Shown here: one piece after another, positions 20,290 to 31,909 of the stretch
Layout of the letters: each line of letters begins with the position of its first letter
Position numbering within the stretch: the first letter of the stretch is position 1
Assembly (NCBI GenBank): GCA_036365515.1
Contig: CM070877.1
Span: forward strand, 111,368,011-111,432,010
Length of the DNA: 64,000 bases
From: Torymus aiolomorphi
Lineage: Eukaryota > Arthropoda > Insecta > Hymenoptera > Torymidae
Direction of reading: 5' to 3'
Translations under genes and position numbers: made by a program
Notes under the pieces: model-generated
What the model was told of the DNA's origin: nothing
The model's input: only the letters and a program-made list of their open reading frames with translations
Databases searched by the model: none

Positions 20290-20920
20290 ATACAAAATAG
20301 TCTATAAATTTTATGTTTATTCATAAAACTCGAAAGATGACGATTTGAAAAAAATGATGAAAAAATTTTAACCTCAAATATCTCTGAAATTAGACAAAGT
20401 AATCATATGATCTTGATAAAATTTCACAAAAATATTGCCAATATCACATACAAAAGTATCTATAAATTCAAAGCTGATACATATGGTTGTTCACAAAAAA
20501 TTACGATTTAAAAAAAAGGTTCACCAACTTTGAACATTAAATATCTCTAAAATTTATGAACCAATACTTTTACCCAAAGAATTCATACAAAAGAAATATA
20601 AAAACTCTACATCTCTACAAAATGTCAAAATAATTCAATAAATTTTACTCCATTCATCGTGAGAAAAGAAAATCACTTTTTAAAAATCGAAAATTTTTAA
20701 TGTTAAATATCTCCAAAAATAACCGAATCATCATGATAAAATTTTGCACACATATTGCCAATATAACATACAAAATTGTCTATAAATTTCAAATTGATAC
20801 ATTAAGCCGTTCTCGAGAAATTACGATTGGAATAAAAGGTTACAAAAATTTTAACCTCAAATATCTCTGAAATTTATGGAGGAATTCTTTTGCCCAAAGA
20901 ACTGTCGCGACAGGTAAACT
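20290..20920. repeat. Degenerate tandem AT-rich repeat
   Basis: Phrases such as AAATATCTCTGAAATT, ATATTGCCAATAT, ACATACAAAA and GTCTATAAATTTCA recur at irregular intervals of about 170-200 bp. This indicates an old tandem array. Related phrases also occur near 19740-19830. Confidence 0.6.
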
Positions 20921-21730
20921 AAATCTACCCCTAAAAAAATTTCAAAGCGATTAAGGGGATGTAGGAGCGAACTTTACCGATGGTGACCCCCACCTCGAGT
21001 CGTATTTCCCATTGTTCACGCGAAATTTACTTCGAGATATTGAAAATTAAGTTGCTAACGATTTGTTATCGTGTAAAGAATGCGGGATCACAGCATTTTC
21101 AATAATCAAAATGTTCAATAATTTATATAATGCAATATTTTTAAAATTGACACGTGTAATTACGTAAAAGTGACGGTCATCTTACAATTTTCTGTGTGGA
21201 ACGGCATCCTCACCTCGCGTCGTATTTCCCATTATTTGTCTTAACTAAAAATTATTAAACGCTGCATAACGTTCATAAACATTCTTTATTATAACAAGAA
21301 CACGCGATCACCGCATTTTTGTGTTTTACGATTGTATACTTTTTTTTTATTTATGATATTATGTTTTTGAGGTTAGGAAAATTTCAACCAATCAGCGTGG
21401 CTCCGACATCACCTTAAGCCAATTTTACTCTAGCTATGCAGCGGCAAAGAAAATCCCTTTTTTATACAAAAATAATCAATAAAAAAACATAAAAGTTTAG
21501 CAAATTATAGTATTCAATATTCTTTTTAACCAAAAAGATATTCGTGTCAATATGTTTTTTTAATTTCGAAATATAACCTATACGGGAAAAAATCCAAAGT
21601 ACAGTTACCCCGTACCTCCGTATGCGGCGTCATATCAAGATCTGGAGAGCAATGCTCCCGATTTCGGGCGACAAACTGAGCCTCACGTTGTCTCGCGCGA
21701 ACAAAACACTGCTCTCCCATCTCACTTGGT
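20921..21730. other. No gene recognised
   Basis: Two short similar blocks, each containing a variant of ACCTCGNGTCGTATTTCCCATT (near 20993 and 21213), suggest another old duplication of about 220 bp. No coding or RNA gene is supported. Confidence 0.4.
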
Positions 21731-21869
21731 ACGCCGGTATACACGGATTTGGGTGACTCCGTCGCCTGATGCTGGTATGTACACGTTCACTTCAGAGGGC
21801 GGTATCTGTGTCTATCAAATTTGGCAAACCCGCGCTTCAGATTTTTTTCAGTGTATTTACAAAAAATTA

Positions 21870-22189
21870 CGTTTTCATCGTACCCTTGCTGAAAGTACCT
21901 CTTTCGCGTCCTGCTCAAAATCGCGAATGTGGTATTTTCGGCTCTGGTATGGTGAAATAGTATATTACGTTACTAAGGAGGTAAAGACTTGGCCAGAGCA
22001 TGTGTAAATTGCCACCCAAGCGGAAGGCGAGGCAATTTATACGTGCTCTGACCAAGTTTTTACGGTGTGATGAAAAATATGACATGCAACATGGGGATAA
22101 AGTGGGCCTCGCCTGGGCTCGCGTGGCAATTTACACGTGCTATGGATTGGTCAACTCTTTACCTTGCTAGTTGCATAATATACTATTTC
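21870..22189. repeat. Dispersed GC-richer repeat, copy A (partner 37668-38014)
   Basis: A unit bounded by AAATAGTATATTAC (21955) and its approximate complement AATATACTATTT (22189) holds ACTTGGCCAGAGCATGTG-like sequence and stem-forming GGCAATTTA segments. The part before 21955 (CTGAAAGTACCTC to GTATTTTCGGCTCTGG) corresponds to the part after the first unit in copy B. The two copies are therefore permuted slices of a longer tandem arrangement. Not assigned to a known family. Confidence 0.6.
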
Positions 22190-22359
22190 ATCAATAACTT
22201 ATGACTAAATATAGCTATCGTCTGCTTCTTTTTTTGCTTCCTCATAGAGGAAGCTTTGTAACAGTGAAAAAAATTTTCGAAAAAAAAATGTTCAAAAAGA
22301 TGTTTTAAGGCGATACATGTGTATATTAGTTGATTTTGATAATTTTTGTTTTCGTGGAT

Positions 22360-22460
<101 letters not shown>

Positions 22461-22779
22461 CTCTTCATATCTCCGAAACGAATCAACCGATTTTCGTCGG
22501 GTAAAGCTTACTTTCTTCGTCTTGCGGGAAAAGAAAGGTACCCTGATAGATTTGAGTTTTTATTGATTTTCTTTTGTTTTATAACCAAAAAACGAGTTTG
22601 AATTTTTAGTTTTTTTGATTTTTTCATATCTTACAGCCATTATTACATAATATAATAAACTTTTCTTGAAAGGTATTTAAATTACCTATATTTTCCGTTT
22701 TTAAAATTTAAAATATCTTCACTCTGTCATTTGTTATTAAGGAAAACTTTTTTATATTTCATAAATTAATTTCTCAAAA

Positions 22780-23560
22780 AATATTTTATTTATCGACTTG
22801 AAATTTTAACCAGTTATTACACTAATTGAAGACTATATTTGGTTAAAATTTCAAGAGATTATCTTCATTTGTCTTTTAGAAAAGAATTATTTTAGAAAAA
22901 ATTTTAGTTTTCGTTGTCGCACGATAACTAGAGCAAAAATTATCCAATCGTTCTGAAATTTGGCACAGATGTAGCTTTTATATATCTGCAGATCGAATTC
23001 GTTACCCAAAAAAATCAGTCCATTACGAAAAAAGATATTTGAGGTTAAAATTTTTTAAAAAAATTTTCAAATCGCGTTTTCACAAAGAATACTTGATTTA
23101 TCGATTTAAAATTTTAAACACTTATTAAATTTATAGAAGACTATATTTGGTTAAAATTTCAGGAGATTATCTTCATTTGTATTTTAGAAAAAAATTATTT
23201 TAGAAAAAATTTGCGTTTTCGTTGTCGCACGATAACAAGAGCAAAAATTATCCAATCGTCCTGAAATTTGGCACAGATGTAGCTTTTATATATCTTCACA
23301 TCGAGTTCGTTGCCCAAAAAAATCGGTCCATTACGAAAAAAGATATTTGTGGTTAAAATTTTTTTTTTTAATTTTCGAATCGCGTTTTCTCAAAGAATAC
23401 TTGATTTATCGACTTGAAATTTTAACCACTTATTACAATCATTGAAGACTATATGTTGTTCAAATTTCAACAGAGTATCTTCATTGATTTTTTAGAAACA
23501 AATCATTTTAGAAAAAATTTGCGTTTTAATTGTCGCACGATAACAAGAGCAAAACAGGTG
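22780..23560 (+). repeat. Tandem repeat, unit about 305 bp, 2.5 copies
   Basis: The block TGAAATTTGGCACAGATGTAGC occurs at about 22955 and 23260. The block GTTGTCGCACGATAAC recurs near 22913, 23221 and 23530 (third copy ATTGTCGCACGATAAC). Surrounding sequence is conserved over the whole interval. It lies between the inverted arms 15457-16177 and 24008-24699. Confidence 0.8.
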
Positions 23561-24007
23561 CTCCTGTTTTACTTTTACGATGGTCAATTTCAAACTTTTA
23601 TAACTTTGGAAGGAATATTTATTAGGAATATTTTATTCTTTAAAAATGCAAATGAAAACTCGTTTCCTCTAGTTTTATTTTCTCAACTTCAAATTATATT
23701 TAAGACTTTCTAAAGTTTCATAGTTGCCATTTTTAGAGAAGGTTTTTTTCAACACTTCAAAATAAAACTAAAGGTTCCCAGAACTTTAGTTTTTTTTAAC
23801 GTTAGAGTCTAATATTGCAGCTTTCTTCTTATTTGTATATCCAAAAACATATACCACAGTTTAAGTGCCAATGAATTCGCAGCGGTTTTTTAAATTGTGG
23901 AGAATTTTATCAAGATACCATAGCTATTATCTAGATCGCACTAGTAGTAACCGAGAAATTGAGAATTTCGATTTTGCCCCAGTATGCGGATTTACCTCAA
24001 TCTCCCC
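23561..24007. other. No gene recognised
   Basis: AT-rich sequence between the 305-bp tandem repeats and the right inverted arm. Nothing supported. Confidence 0.4.
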
Positions 24008-24699
24008 TACTCTCGAAACAGAGTATGAAAGTGAAAAACAAGGAATTTCGATGGCTCATAGCTTTTTTATATAATATTAATATAAAAAATACACACACCT
24101 TTTTGTAAATGTTTTTAAGAATATTTCTGCCAAATTTCAGCCGCAAAACTGTAGCTGGTTTTTTTTACAGCCATTTGAATACAGTAAAAAAGCGATTTTT
24201 GCAAAAATAGCAAAATTTGACACAACGCTTCTCTGTCAATTCTTGATATTTTTAAAATTCATAAAAAAGATTTTTTTTTGTTTGCAAGATGAATAAAATC
24301 TTTTTTTGAATGCTAAAAAATATTGAAAACTGAAAATACTACTTAGCTTTGAAAATGAGCAAAAATGAGAAAAAAGGCTTTCCAATTTGAGGTTATGTAA
24401 CAGCTCAATAATACGTAATTAACCTTTCCTTGCAGTAAATCAAAAACTAAGCCAATGATGAAGAAAAACGTTTGTTGATCGGATGAAAATGTTAAAAACT
24501 CGAGATTTCGCTCGAATTTGAAAATTGACATAAAATAGCTACAAAATAGCCCATTTTTCAACATTCAAATGGCCAAATCTTACAGCTGAAATCTTACAGA
24601 GCTTACTTTTTTTAGGAGTACTTTAACATACTTAAAAAACAGAAAAATCGAAAGGCCCCCAGCGCACACTTTTTTTAAAAAGTATTGGAACGTCCCATA
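24008..24699. repeat. Right arm of a large inverted repeat (partner 15457-16177)
   Basis: Reverse complement of 15457-16177, ending AACGTCCCATA at 24699. Similarity persists over the whole arm with scattered substitutions, so it is clearly older than the BEL element. Confidence 0.8.
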
Positions 24700-24821
24700 T
24701 ACAATTTTCGATGCTACAATGGCGCATTTGCATATGGTTTTATATGACTATAATGATAATATATTCGCATATAAAAGTATTGTTACGAGTGAGCTATCGC
24801 AACTTTTAATACTAAAAAGTG

Positions 24822-24906
24822 ACGGATCCTGGGATCGAACCAGAGCCGCGGACTCGCGAGTCAGAAACGGAAACGCTACTATCAAGCCACGGCCGCCACC
24901 GCTCGG
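24822..24906 (-). repeat. tRNA-like segment, probable SINE head
   Basis: On the minus strand a B-box-like GGTTCGATCCC sits in a T-arm (CTGG and CCAG stems), about 45 nt downstream of TGGCTTGATAG, which resembles an A box. The anticodon region contains the palindrome GACTCGCGAGTC rather than a normal anticodon arm. It is therefore treated as tRNA-derived and not a functional tRNA. Confidence 0.55.
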
Positions 24907-25110
24907 CTTTCTGCTAATCGGCGTCATATTGTAATCGGACGCCTTGTTTATTTCGATCTTTCATATTCGTACGTGTATCCACACGTAACAGTATATATGG
25001 TCATACATAATACTCCCTTTCTTCCAGAGTTCGGACACTTGACTAAATAAATAATACCCCTCTTGTGGCCGACTCTGAAAGTTTGAGAAAAGTCCCAGAA
25101 GTAACCTTTA

Positions 25111-25144
<34 letters not shown>

Positions 25145-25274
25145 GTATAATGCAGCTAATGGTAGATTTCTTCTAATATCCAAAATCTTGAAGCTAATGG
25201 CCAAATTTACTACCACTCCGCTGTTATTGATTAAAAGGTGATTAATAAAACAACACCATTTTTTCTTTTTATCC

Positions 25275-25320
25275 GTCGACGTTTCGGACAATTTTATTTT
25301 TGTCCCTCTTCAGGTATCTA
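25275..25320 (-). ncRNA. Hammerhead ribozyme motif in inverted arm
   Basis: On the minus strand CTGAAGA (the CTGANGA core) is followed by stem II GGACAA facing TTGTCC, then GAAAC and GTC. Core position 7 tolerates A. All invariant core bases are present. Confidence 0.8.
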
Positions 25321-25792
25321 ATATATACAACCGTAGTTAATATTATTATATTAATTTCCAACAGAGAAATATTTTTCACATGAAATAAATAAAACAGAAT
25401 ACACAACGTACAATCAAAATGTTAAAAGTCCAAGTGTTGCGTGGAAAACAGTCCACCCGTCAACAGTCACATAAACCATTATTTCTCTTTATATAGTCTA
25501 ATATTTAAATAAGTGTGTGTAATAAAGGGTGTGAACGTACATCCATAAGACAGTATATATAAGTAGGTGGGGCACAGCCCACTAACAGAGTTCGAGAACG
25601 GGAAGAGGTATTAGGCAAACACGTCTGCGAATACGATGGATAGTGTACAGCACATAGCTCTACTAATCATATGCTCCTAATACCTGCTCGTCTACAATAC
25701 TCAGATATTCTAATTCTAAGAGGACAAAAATTCGACATTATTAATCAAAATACTATATTCCTTTGGTAATTTTGTAATTTCAAATTGTTTAT

Positions 25793-26223
25793 TCATAAAT
25801 TTTTTTGCGTATGTATATATAAAGCTTCTGTGATCAATCTTTTACCAGTGTTGAATTCTGTATCTAAAATTTTTACGTCTTGAAAATTTGTATTATGTGA
25901 GTTCTCTGTTTTATGAATAAATAATGAAGAATTATTATCCCCATCACAATATTTTTTATGATGTTCTTTTATTCTAACGCCTAGACGTCTACATGTCTGT
26001 CCTACGTAGGACGCATTACAATTTTCACAATTAATTTTATAAATAACATTAGACTTATTGCATTTTTTATTCTTATCCTTGCCTAATATTATAACATTAT
26101 TCAATTTATTATTCATGCTAAATACTACATTTGTGTTAAGGCGTTTAAAAAAATTTTTTGTGAAGCCTTCTAATTCTTTAACAAAAGGTAAACTTATAAA
26201 AGTCTTATTAACACTAATACTTC
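25793..26223 (-). pseudogene. Inverted fragment: GIY-YIG end of Penelope-like protein
   Basis: A minus-strand frame of 107 codons (25793-26116) carries NCNASYVGQTCRRLGVRIKE, the GIY-YIG core, and is almost identical to the plus-strand end at 28250-28570. It is the 5' inverted partial copy created at insertion, not an independent gene. Its C-terminus is altered by a frame difference relative to the main copy. Confidence 0.85.
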
Positions 26224-26224
26224 A

Positions 26225-28650
26225 TTGTTTTATCATGTTTTACCTAACCATTTAAATTTTATTACAAAGAATATAAAGAACAATCATATGTTCTCTCATA
26301 TTTGTAAATATAAACAGAAAAAACTTATTGATTATCTAATGTTTCGAATGTTAAATATAGAAATTTGCGATTTACATTCTCAAGTTTATAAAACTAATAA
26401 AGAAATTAACAAAACAGTGAGTGACATAGAAAAGGTAGTTGGAAATGATTTGATTATATTATTTATGCAATATTACAAAAGTAAACTTATTTTTATTATG
26501 GATAAAGTTAAAATTAAATTAGATAGAAAACTCAATGGCATTTATTTCAAAAAATATAAATGTGAATTAGAAAGAGATAGATATAGAGGAGATTCAGCGA
26601 TTAATAAAGTAGGGGTCAATCTCCGAAATAACAACACACAGGTTGTCGACCCCGTGGATTCGACTTTGAAAGCAGAAAAATGATGTGTCAATGTTTCGGA
26701 TATTGAACTACCTTCTTATGTCAATGAAATATTAAAGCTAGGTGAAAAGTTTAACTTTAATAATAGATTCGACGATAGACTGGCACTATGTTTTGTTAAG
26801 AATTTTGAAGCTTTCCTTAAAAATTATCCTGAAAATGAAAAAATCCCGAAAATAAGAGGTAGTTTTCTTAATGTTATAAAAAAATTTTATAATAAAGAGT
26901 TATCGATTCATTCACATGTTGATAAACAATTTAAAATGGATTTAGTTAAAACTAAAGAATTTTTGAAACGAAATCAGGATATTTTAATAACGAGAGCTGA
27001 TAAAGGAAATGCCACAGCGATTATTACAAAAGCATCGTATAATGAAAAAGTAGAATCGTTATTTGGTGATAACAAATATTATGAAAAAATCAAATTAAAT
27101 CCTCTATCTTCGTTAGAAAGGAAAACTAATGAATTGACAAAATGGTTAAACAAAATCGATTTCATATCTAATGGAAAAAAATTAGAACCAGTTTTACAAA
27201 AATTTAACATTTCCAAAGCATATGGGTTGATTAAAATACATAAAACGGGTTTCCCAGTTCGACCCATCATCTCTACCATAAAGTCACCTTCTTATTTTAT
27301 TTCAAAATTTTTCGCCAAATTCTTACAAAATAACTTAAAAACTCCGGTTTCTCATATTGACAATAGCGAAAAACTAAAAGAAAAAATTGATAATATTCTA
27401 ATTCCGTACGAATTCGAAATTATTAGCTTTGATGTTGTCAGTTTATTCACAAATGTACCTGAATATTTGGTGTACAATGCTATAGAAAAGAGATGGCACC
27501 AATTGTATAATAAAATCAATCTGAATTGCTCTGAATTTATTAAGGTTGTTAAGTTCATATTAAATAATAATTTTTTTCAGGTTAATGAAAAATTTTATAG
27601 ACAAACTTTTGGTTGTGCTATGGGAAACCCGATTAGTCCTATTTTATCTGATATTGTGATGGAGGATCTAGAATTACATTGTATAAACAAATTACATTCC
27701 AAGCCTTTGTTTTATTTTCGGTATGTAGATGATATTATGCATACAAAAAAATGACATAGAACATACCTTAGACATCTTTAATTTGTATGATAAAAACTTG
27801 CAGTTTACAGTAGAACGATTCAAAAATAATAGTATTAGTTTTCTGGATTTAAAAATAATGATTAATGATCATAGACATATTATAACGAATTGGTATAGAA
27901 AACCTACTTTCTCTGGCAGATATCTCAATTTTAATTCTCACCATCCCTTGGTTGTATAAAATAGCGATTATTTATAGTTTGGTTGATCGGGCAATAAAGC
28001 TGTCGCATAAATCCTTTCACAAAAAAAATATTTTTTTCATTAAATATGTCTTAAAATATAATAATTATCCACTAGATTTACTTAACTTCTATATAAAAAA
28101 AAGACTAAAAAAGATTTATTCGATGTCTAGTTCCTCACATGGAAGTATTAGTGTTAATAAGACTTTTATAAGTTTACCTTTTGTTAAAGAATTAGAAGGC
28201 TTCACAAAAATTTTTTTTAAACGCCTTAACACAAATGTAGTATTTAGCATGAATAATAAATTGAATAATGTTATAATATTAGGCAAGGATAAGAATAAAA
28301 AATGCAATAAGTCTAATGTTATTTATAAAATTGATTGTGAAAATTGTAATGCGTTCTACGTAGGACAGACATGTAGACGTCTAGGCGTTAAAATAAAAGA
28401 ACATCATAAAAAATATTGTAATGGGGATAAAAATTCTTCATTATTTATTCATAAAACAGAGAACTCACATAATACAAATTTTCAAGACGTAAAAATTTTA
28501 GATACAGAATTCAACACTGGTAAAAGATTGTTCATAGAAGCTTTATATATACATACGCAAAAAAATTTTATGAATAAACAATTTGAAATTACAAAATTAC
28601 CAAAGGAATATAGTATTTTGATTAATAATGTCGAATTTTTGTTCTCTTAG
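26225..28650 (+). pseudogene. Penelope-like reverse transcriptase and GIY-YIG endonuclease, disrupted
   Basis: The whole protein can be followed over about 2.4 kb. An N-terminal region (26225-26680) ends in TGA at 26681, but the same frame reopens at once. It carries RADKGNATAIITKASYNEKV and KAYGLIKIHKTGFPVRPIIS, then palm motif A FDVVSLFTNVP. Next come motif B FGCAMGNPISPILSD and catalytic FRYVDDI (about 27720). A run of seven A residues at 27748-27754 breaks the frame right after the catalytic site. The next frame covers NSISFLDLKI and NWYRKPTFSGRYLNFNSHHP and breaks again near 27950. The last frame (27952-28650) encodes the linker and the GIY-YIG domain with CNAFYVGQTCRRLGVKIKEH. In intact elements the two activities support target-primed reverse transcription in the nucleus. 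One stop and two frameshifts make this copy defective. Confidence 0.9.
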
Positions 28651-29047
28651 AATTAGAATAACTGAGTATTGTAGACGAGCAGGTATTAGGAGCATATGAT
28701 TAGTAGAGCTATGTGCTGTACACTATCCATCGTATTCGCAGACGTGTTTGCCTAATACCTCTTCCCGTTCTCGAACTCTGTTAGTGGGCTGTGCCCCACC
28801 TACTTACATATACTGTCTTATGGATGTACGTTCACACCCTTTATTACACACACTTATTTAAATATTAGACTATATAAAGAGAAATAATGGTTTATGTGAC
28901 TCTTGACGGGTGGACTGTTTTCCACGCAACACTTGGACTTTTAACATTTTGATTGTACGTTGTGTATTCTGTTTTATTTATTTCATGTGAAAAATATTTC
29001 TCTGTTGGAAATTATTATAATAATATTAACTACGGTTGTATATATTA

Positions 29048-29095
29048 GATACCTGAAGAGGGACAAAAATAAAATTGTCCGAAACGTTAATCACC
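29048..29095 (+). ncRNA. Hammerhead ribozyme motif at 3' end of Penelope-like element
   Basis: Same orientation as the coding region: CTGAAGA, stem II GGACAA facing TTGTCC, GAAAC, then GTT instead of GTC at the cleavage triplet. GTT fits the NUH rule but is usually slower, so this copy may be impaired relative to its inverted twin. Confidence 0.75.
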
Positions 29096-29153
29096 TTTTA
29101 ATCAATAACACCGGAGTGGTAGTAAATTTGGCCATTAGCTTCAAGATTTTGGA

Positions 29154-29296
29154 TATATATATATATATATATTCCTTTATAGGACGTCCCAGAAATAACA
29201 GCATACACGGTGAAAGTCCCTGAAGAAACATTCATATACATGGTGTAATTCCCAGAAATAACACTTTTGTTAGAGGTACATATGATTTTATATACA
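29154..29296. repeat. Short simple repeat with CCCAGAAATAACA units
   Basis: Two variants of GTCCCAGAAATAACA occur within about 70 bp (near 29186 and 29250), after a TA tract. A similar motif in opposite orientation is near 15049. Confidence 0.45.
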
Positions 29297-30549
29297 TATG
29301 GGTAACTTCATGTCAACTGTTGGAGGCCAAAATTTTAAAATTGCTCAAAATTTTTTTACTCGTTCCAAATTAGCCCCAAAACACAAATATGCAATTTGAG
29401 AGCAAAATATGCAATCATTATAAAGTTAGAATTAATTGAAAATTTGAAAATTTTGATTTTTTTTATAAATCTTAATTTTCATGATTTTTTAACTCAAAAA
29501 CTTTAAACTTTTTGTATAGTACATTAAATAGAAGAAAGTTCGTATATTGTGAGTAGAATTAAATAGAATTTTTACAAATTGATCAAACGAATTTTTGTTT
29601 TTGATAGTTGAATAAGAATCCTTCACTTTATGTACGTAAAAGGCGAACCCGACAAAACCTATTTTTTGTAGCGATGCCTATAAAGTATTTTTAGTCTATT
29701 ATCTTTAAGAAAAGATTTTGCTTTTGATGGTTGAAGGTCACAGAAAAAAGCTATGGACTTTTTAAAGAGTGAAAAAAGTGAAAAAACACTTTTTTTAGTA
29801 ATTTTTTGGCACATCTAATATGATTATAGTCGTATTACAGCTAATGTAATTTCACAAAATTTTATAGGTTACACTGTTGCTTTTAGTATTTAACAGGCGT
29901 AATAGTTTTCAACATCAAATATGATATATGCCGTAACTTCATTTCAATGCAATACTTTTTGGAATGGAATTCTATTACATAGTAGATATTTTGTAGAAAA
30001 AGCAACAGTGTAACATATACAATTTTGTGAAATTACATATGCTGTAACATGACTATAATCATATTAGATGTGCCAAAAAATTACCAAAAAATGTGTTTTT
30101 TGACTTTTTTCACTCGAAAAAATCCATAGCTTTTTTCTGTGACCTTTAACCATAAAAAGCAAAATCTTTTCTTAAAGATAATAGATTAAAAATACTTTAT
30201 AGGCTTTGCTGCAAAAAATAGATTTTGTCGAGTTCGCCTTTTACATTAAGTGAAGGATTGTTATTCAACTGTCAAAAACAAAAATTTGTTTGATCAATTT
30301 GTAAAAATTCTATGTAATTCTACTCACAATATACAAACTTTTTCCCATTTAATGTGCTATACAAAAAGTTTCAAGATTTCTGAAAAAAATCAAAATTTTC
30401 AAATTTTCAATTAATTCTAACTTTAGAATGATTGCATATTTTGCGCTAAAATTGCATATTTGTGTTTTGGGGCTAATTTGGAACGAGTAAAAAATTTTTT
30501 AGCAATTTTAAAATTTTGGCCTTCAACAGTTGACATGAAGTTACCCATA
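29297..30549. mobile_element. Palindromic foldback element, 1.25 kb
   Basis: The left end TATGGGTAACTTCATGTCAA and the complementary right end continue into arms of about 500-600 bp. Landmarks include TTAGCCCCAAAACACAAATA and AAAGGCGAACCCGACAAAA, with complements at 30449-30480 and 30225-30245. There is no open frame. Its outer bases lie in TA-rich DNA, so a TA duplication cannot be separated from background. Confidence 0.85.
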
Positions 30550-30583
30550 TATATATAATTATATATAATCATATACTATTATA

Positions 30584-31187
30584 CAGGATATAGCAAAAGT
30601 ACCGGAATGGCGAGATAACTGAGTGGGGGAGCATTTTAGAAAAAAATGTTAAATATAAAAATTTCAGGATTTTTCCCTGGCTATCCGATGGTGACCTTGA
30701 CCTAGATCTTGACCTTCATGGTTATTTCAAGGTCAAATTCGATTTTTCAAATCGGACCCCATACTTTTGACGCCAGAAATGAAAAGAGCGGAAAATTTTA
30801 CGTTCAGATATGACATTAAGTAACCCTTCCCCTTTGACCTTGGAATCCCCCGCAAAGTCAAAGGTGGTAATTAGCGGTCACTAAACGTAAAAGTTGGGCA
30901 AATTCTTTGATTTATTCGGCTATTGCAAATTTCTCAAAGGGGAGGGGCTACTTAAGGTCATATCTGAACGTAAAACTTTCCGCTCTTTTTATTTCTGGCG
31001 TCAAAAGTATGTGGTCCCATTTGAAAAATCGAATTTGACCTTGAAATAACCTTCAAGGTCAAGGTGTAGGTCAAGATCAGCATAGGATAGCCAGGGAAAA
31101 ATCCTGAAACTTTTATATTTAAGATTTTTCTCTAAAATACTCCCCCACCGAGTTATCTTGCCGTTCCGGTACTTTTGCTATACCCTA
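30584..31187. mobile_element. TA-flanked palindromic MITE (Tc1/mariner-type)
   Basis: The left end CAGGATATAGCAAAAGTACC and right end complementary to TAGGGTATAGCAAAAGTACC are each flanked by TA. Arms of about 290 bp are near-perfect complements, with repeated AAGGTCAA phrases. TA flanks and non-coding palindrome suggest a Tc1/mariner-type MITE. Confidence 0.8.
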
Positions 31188-31204
31188 TATAACCAACTGT
31201 TTGC

Positions 31205-31560
31205 GTCAGATAACGTTGTCGCCACCTCGGCCGATCACTGAGGTTAAGCAGCACTGGGCGCGGCCACTACTTAGATGGGTGACAGCGTTTGTTTCTGCGA
31301 CTGCCTCGTGTCATCGGCTAGGTGTTGAATTACCTTCTGACAAATTGAGCGGGAGGTGTGGTTAAATACAGTTCCGGTGTCTAAGCCTTTGGAATGTGAC
31401 CTAGACATCCAAACTGAATTATTCCAATATACCGACCATCCCGGGGCGGGTTTTCCTAATTAAGAATTATCCCACATGGTTTACCTATAAGTTTTCCCTG
31501 CTCCACAGGAACCCTGGGCGAATGAGGGATGGATGATAGATAGGCAAAACAGTGTATAGG
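31205..31560 (+). mobile_element. 5S rRNA-derived SINE-like segment
   Basis: Positions 31229-31285 match the internal part of eukaryotic 5S rRNA: GGCCGATCAC, GTTAAGCAGC, GGGCGCGG and TACTTAGATGGGTGAC. These include the internal promoter boxes. The first roughly 40 nt of 5S are not recognisable and the sequence departs from 5S after the C box, so it is not a working 5S gene. The non-5S body, ending near GATGGATGATAGATAG, has no identified relative. SINE3-type (5S-headed) elements are the best fit. Confidence 0.7.
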
Positions 31561-31651
31561 AAGGTCCACACTTCACAGGAGAAATTTATAGGTTATGTGT
31601 AAAAATAGGAAGTTGAAAAATAAAGTTGTGGAGGTATACGCGCTAGGCCAG

Positions 31652-31909
31652 TCCCGGTTGAAACTAATTACGTAATTTTGTATTACATATCAAAATTGCG
31701 TGACAGAAATACGTATTTGATCACGTGGCAAATTCGAAAGCTTTGATACGTATTGTTGCTACTTTTGTTGTTACTTTTAGTACGTATCAAAATTTTAAAT
31801 TCAATATTCATTCACCAAAACTTTGCGACCAAATACGTATTTCTGTTACGTAATTTTGATATGCAATACGATTACATATCAAAATTACGTAATTATTTTC
31901 AATCGGGGT
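31652..31909. mobile_element. Palindromic MITE, about 258 bp
   Basis: The left end CCCGGTTGAAACTAATTACG matches the complement of the right end (CCCCGATTGAAAATAATTACG-like). The interior repeats TACGTATTTGATCACGTGG and ATCAAAATT motifs in both directions. No coding capacity. Confidence 0.75.

Larger units (their letters stand above)
25178..29153 (+). mobile_element. Penelope-like retroelement with upstream inverted partial copy
   Basis: The right part (about 26224-29153) is a nearly full-length plus-strand element. The left part (25178-26223) is an inverted copy of its last 1.0 kb (28142-29153), including the GIY-YIG end and terminal region. Ends are ATCCAAAATCTTGAAGC and its complement, flanked by TA-rich or T-rich tracts. 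Both arms carry a hammerhead motif. The coding region has one in-frame stop and two frameshifts, so this copy is inactive but not old. Confidence 0.9.

Noticed and set aside
31229..31285. Functional 5S rRNA gene
   Set aside because: Only the internal region matches; the 5' part is missing and the 3' part diverges.
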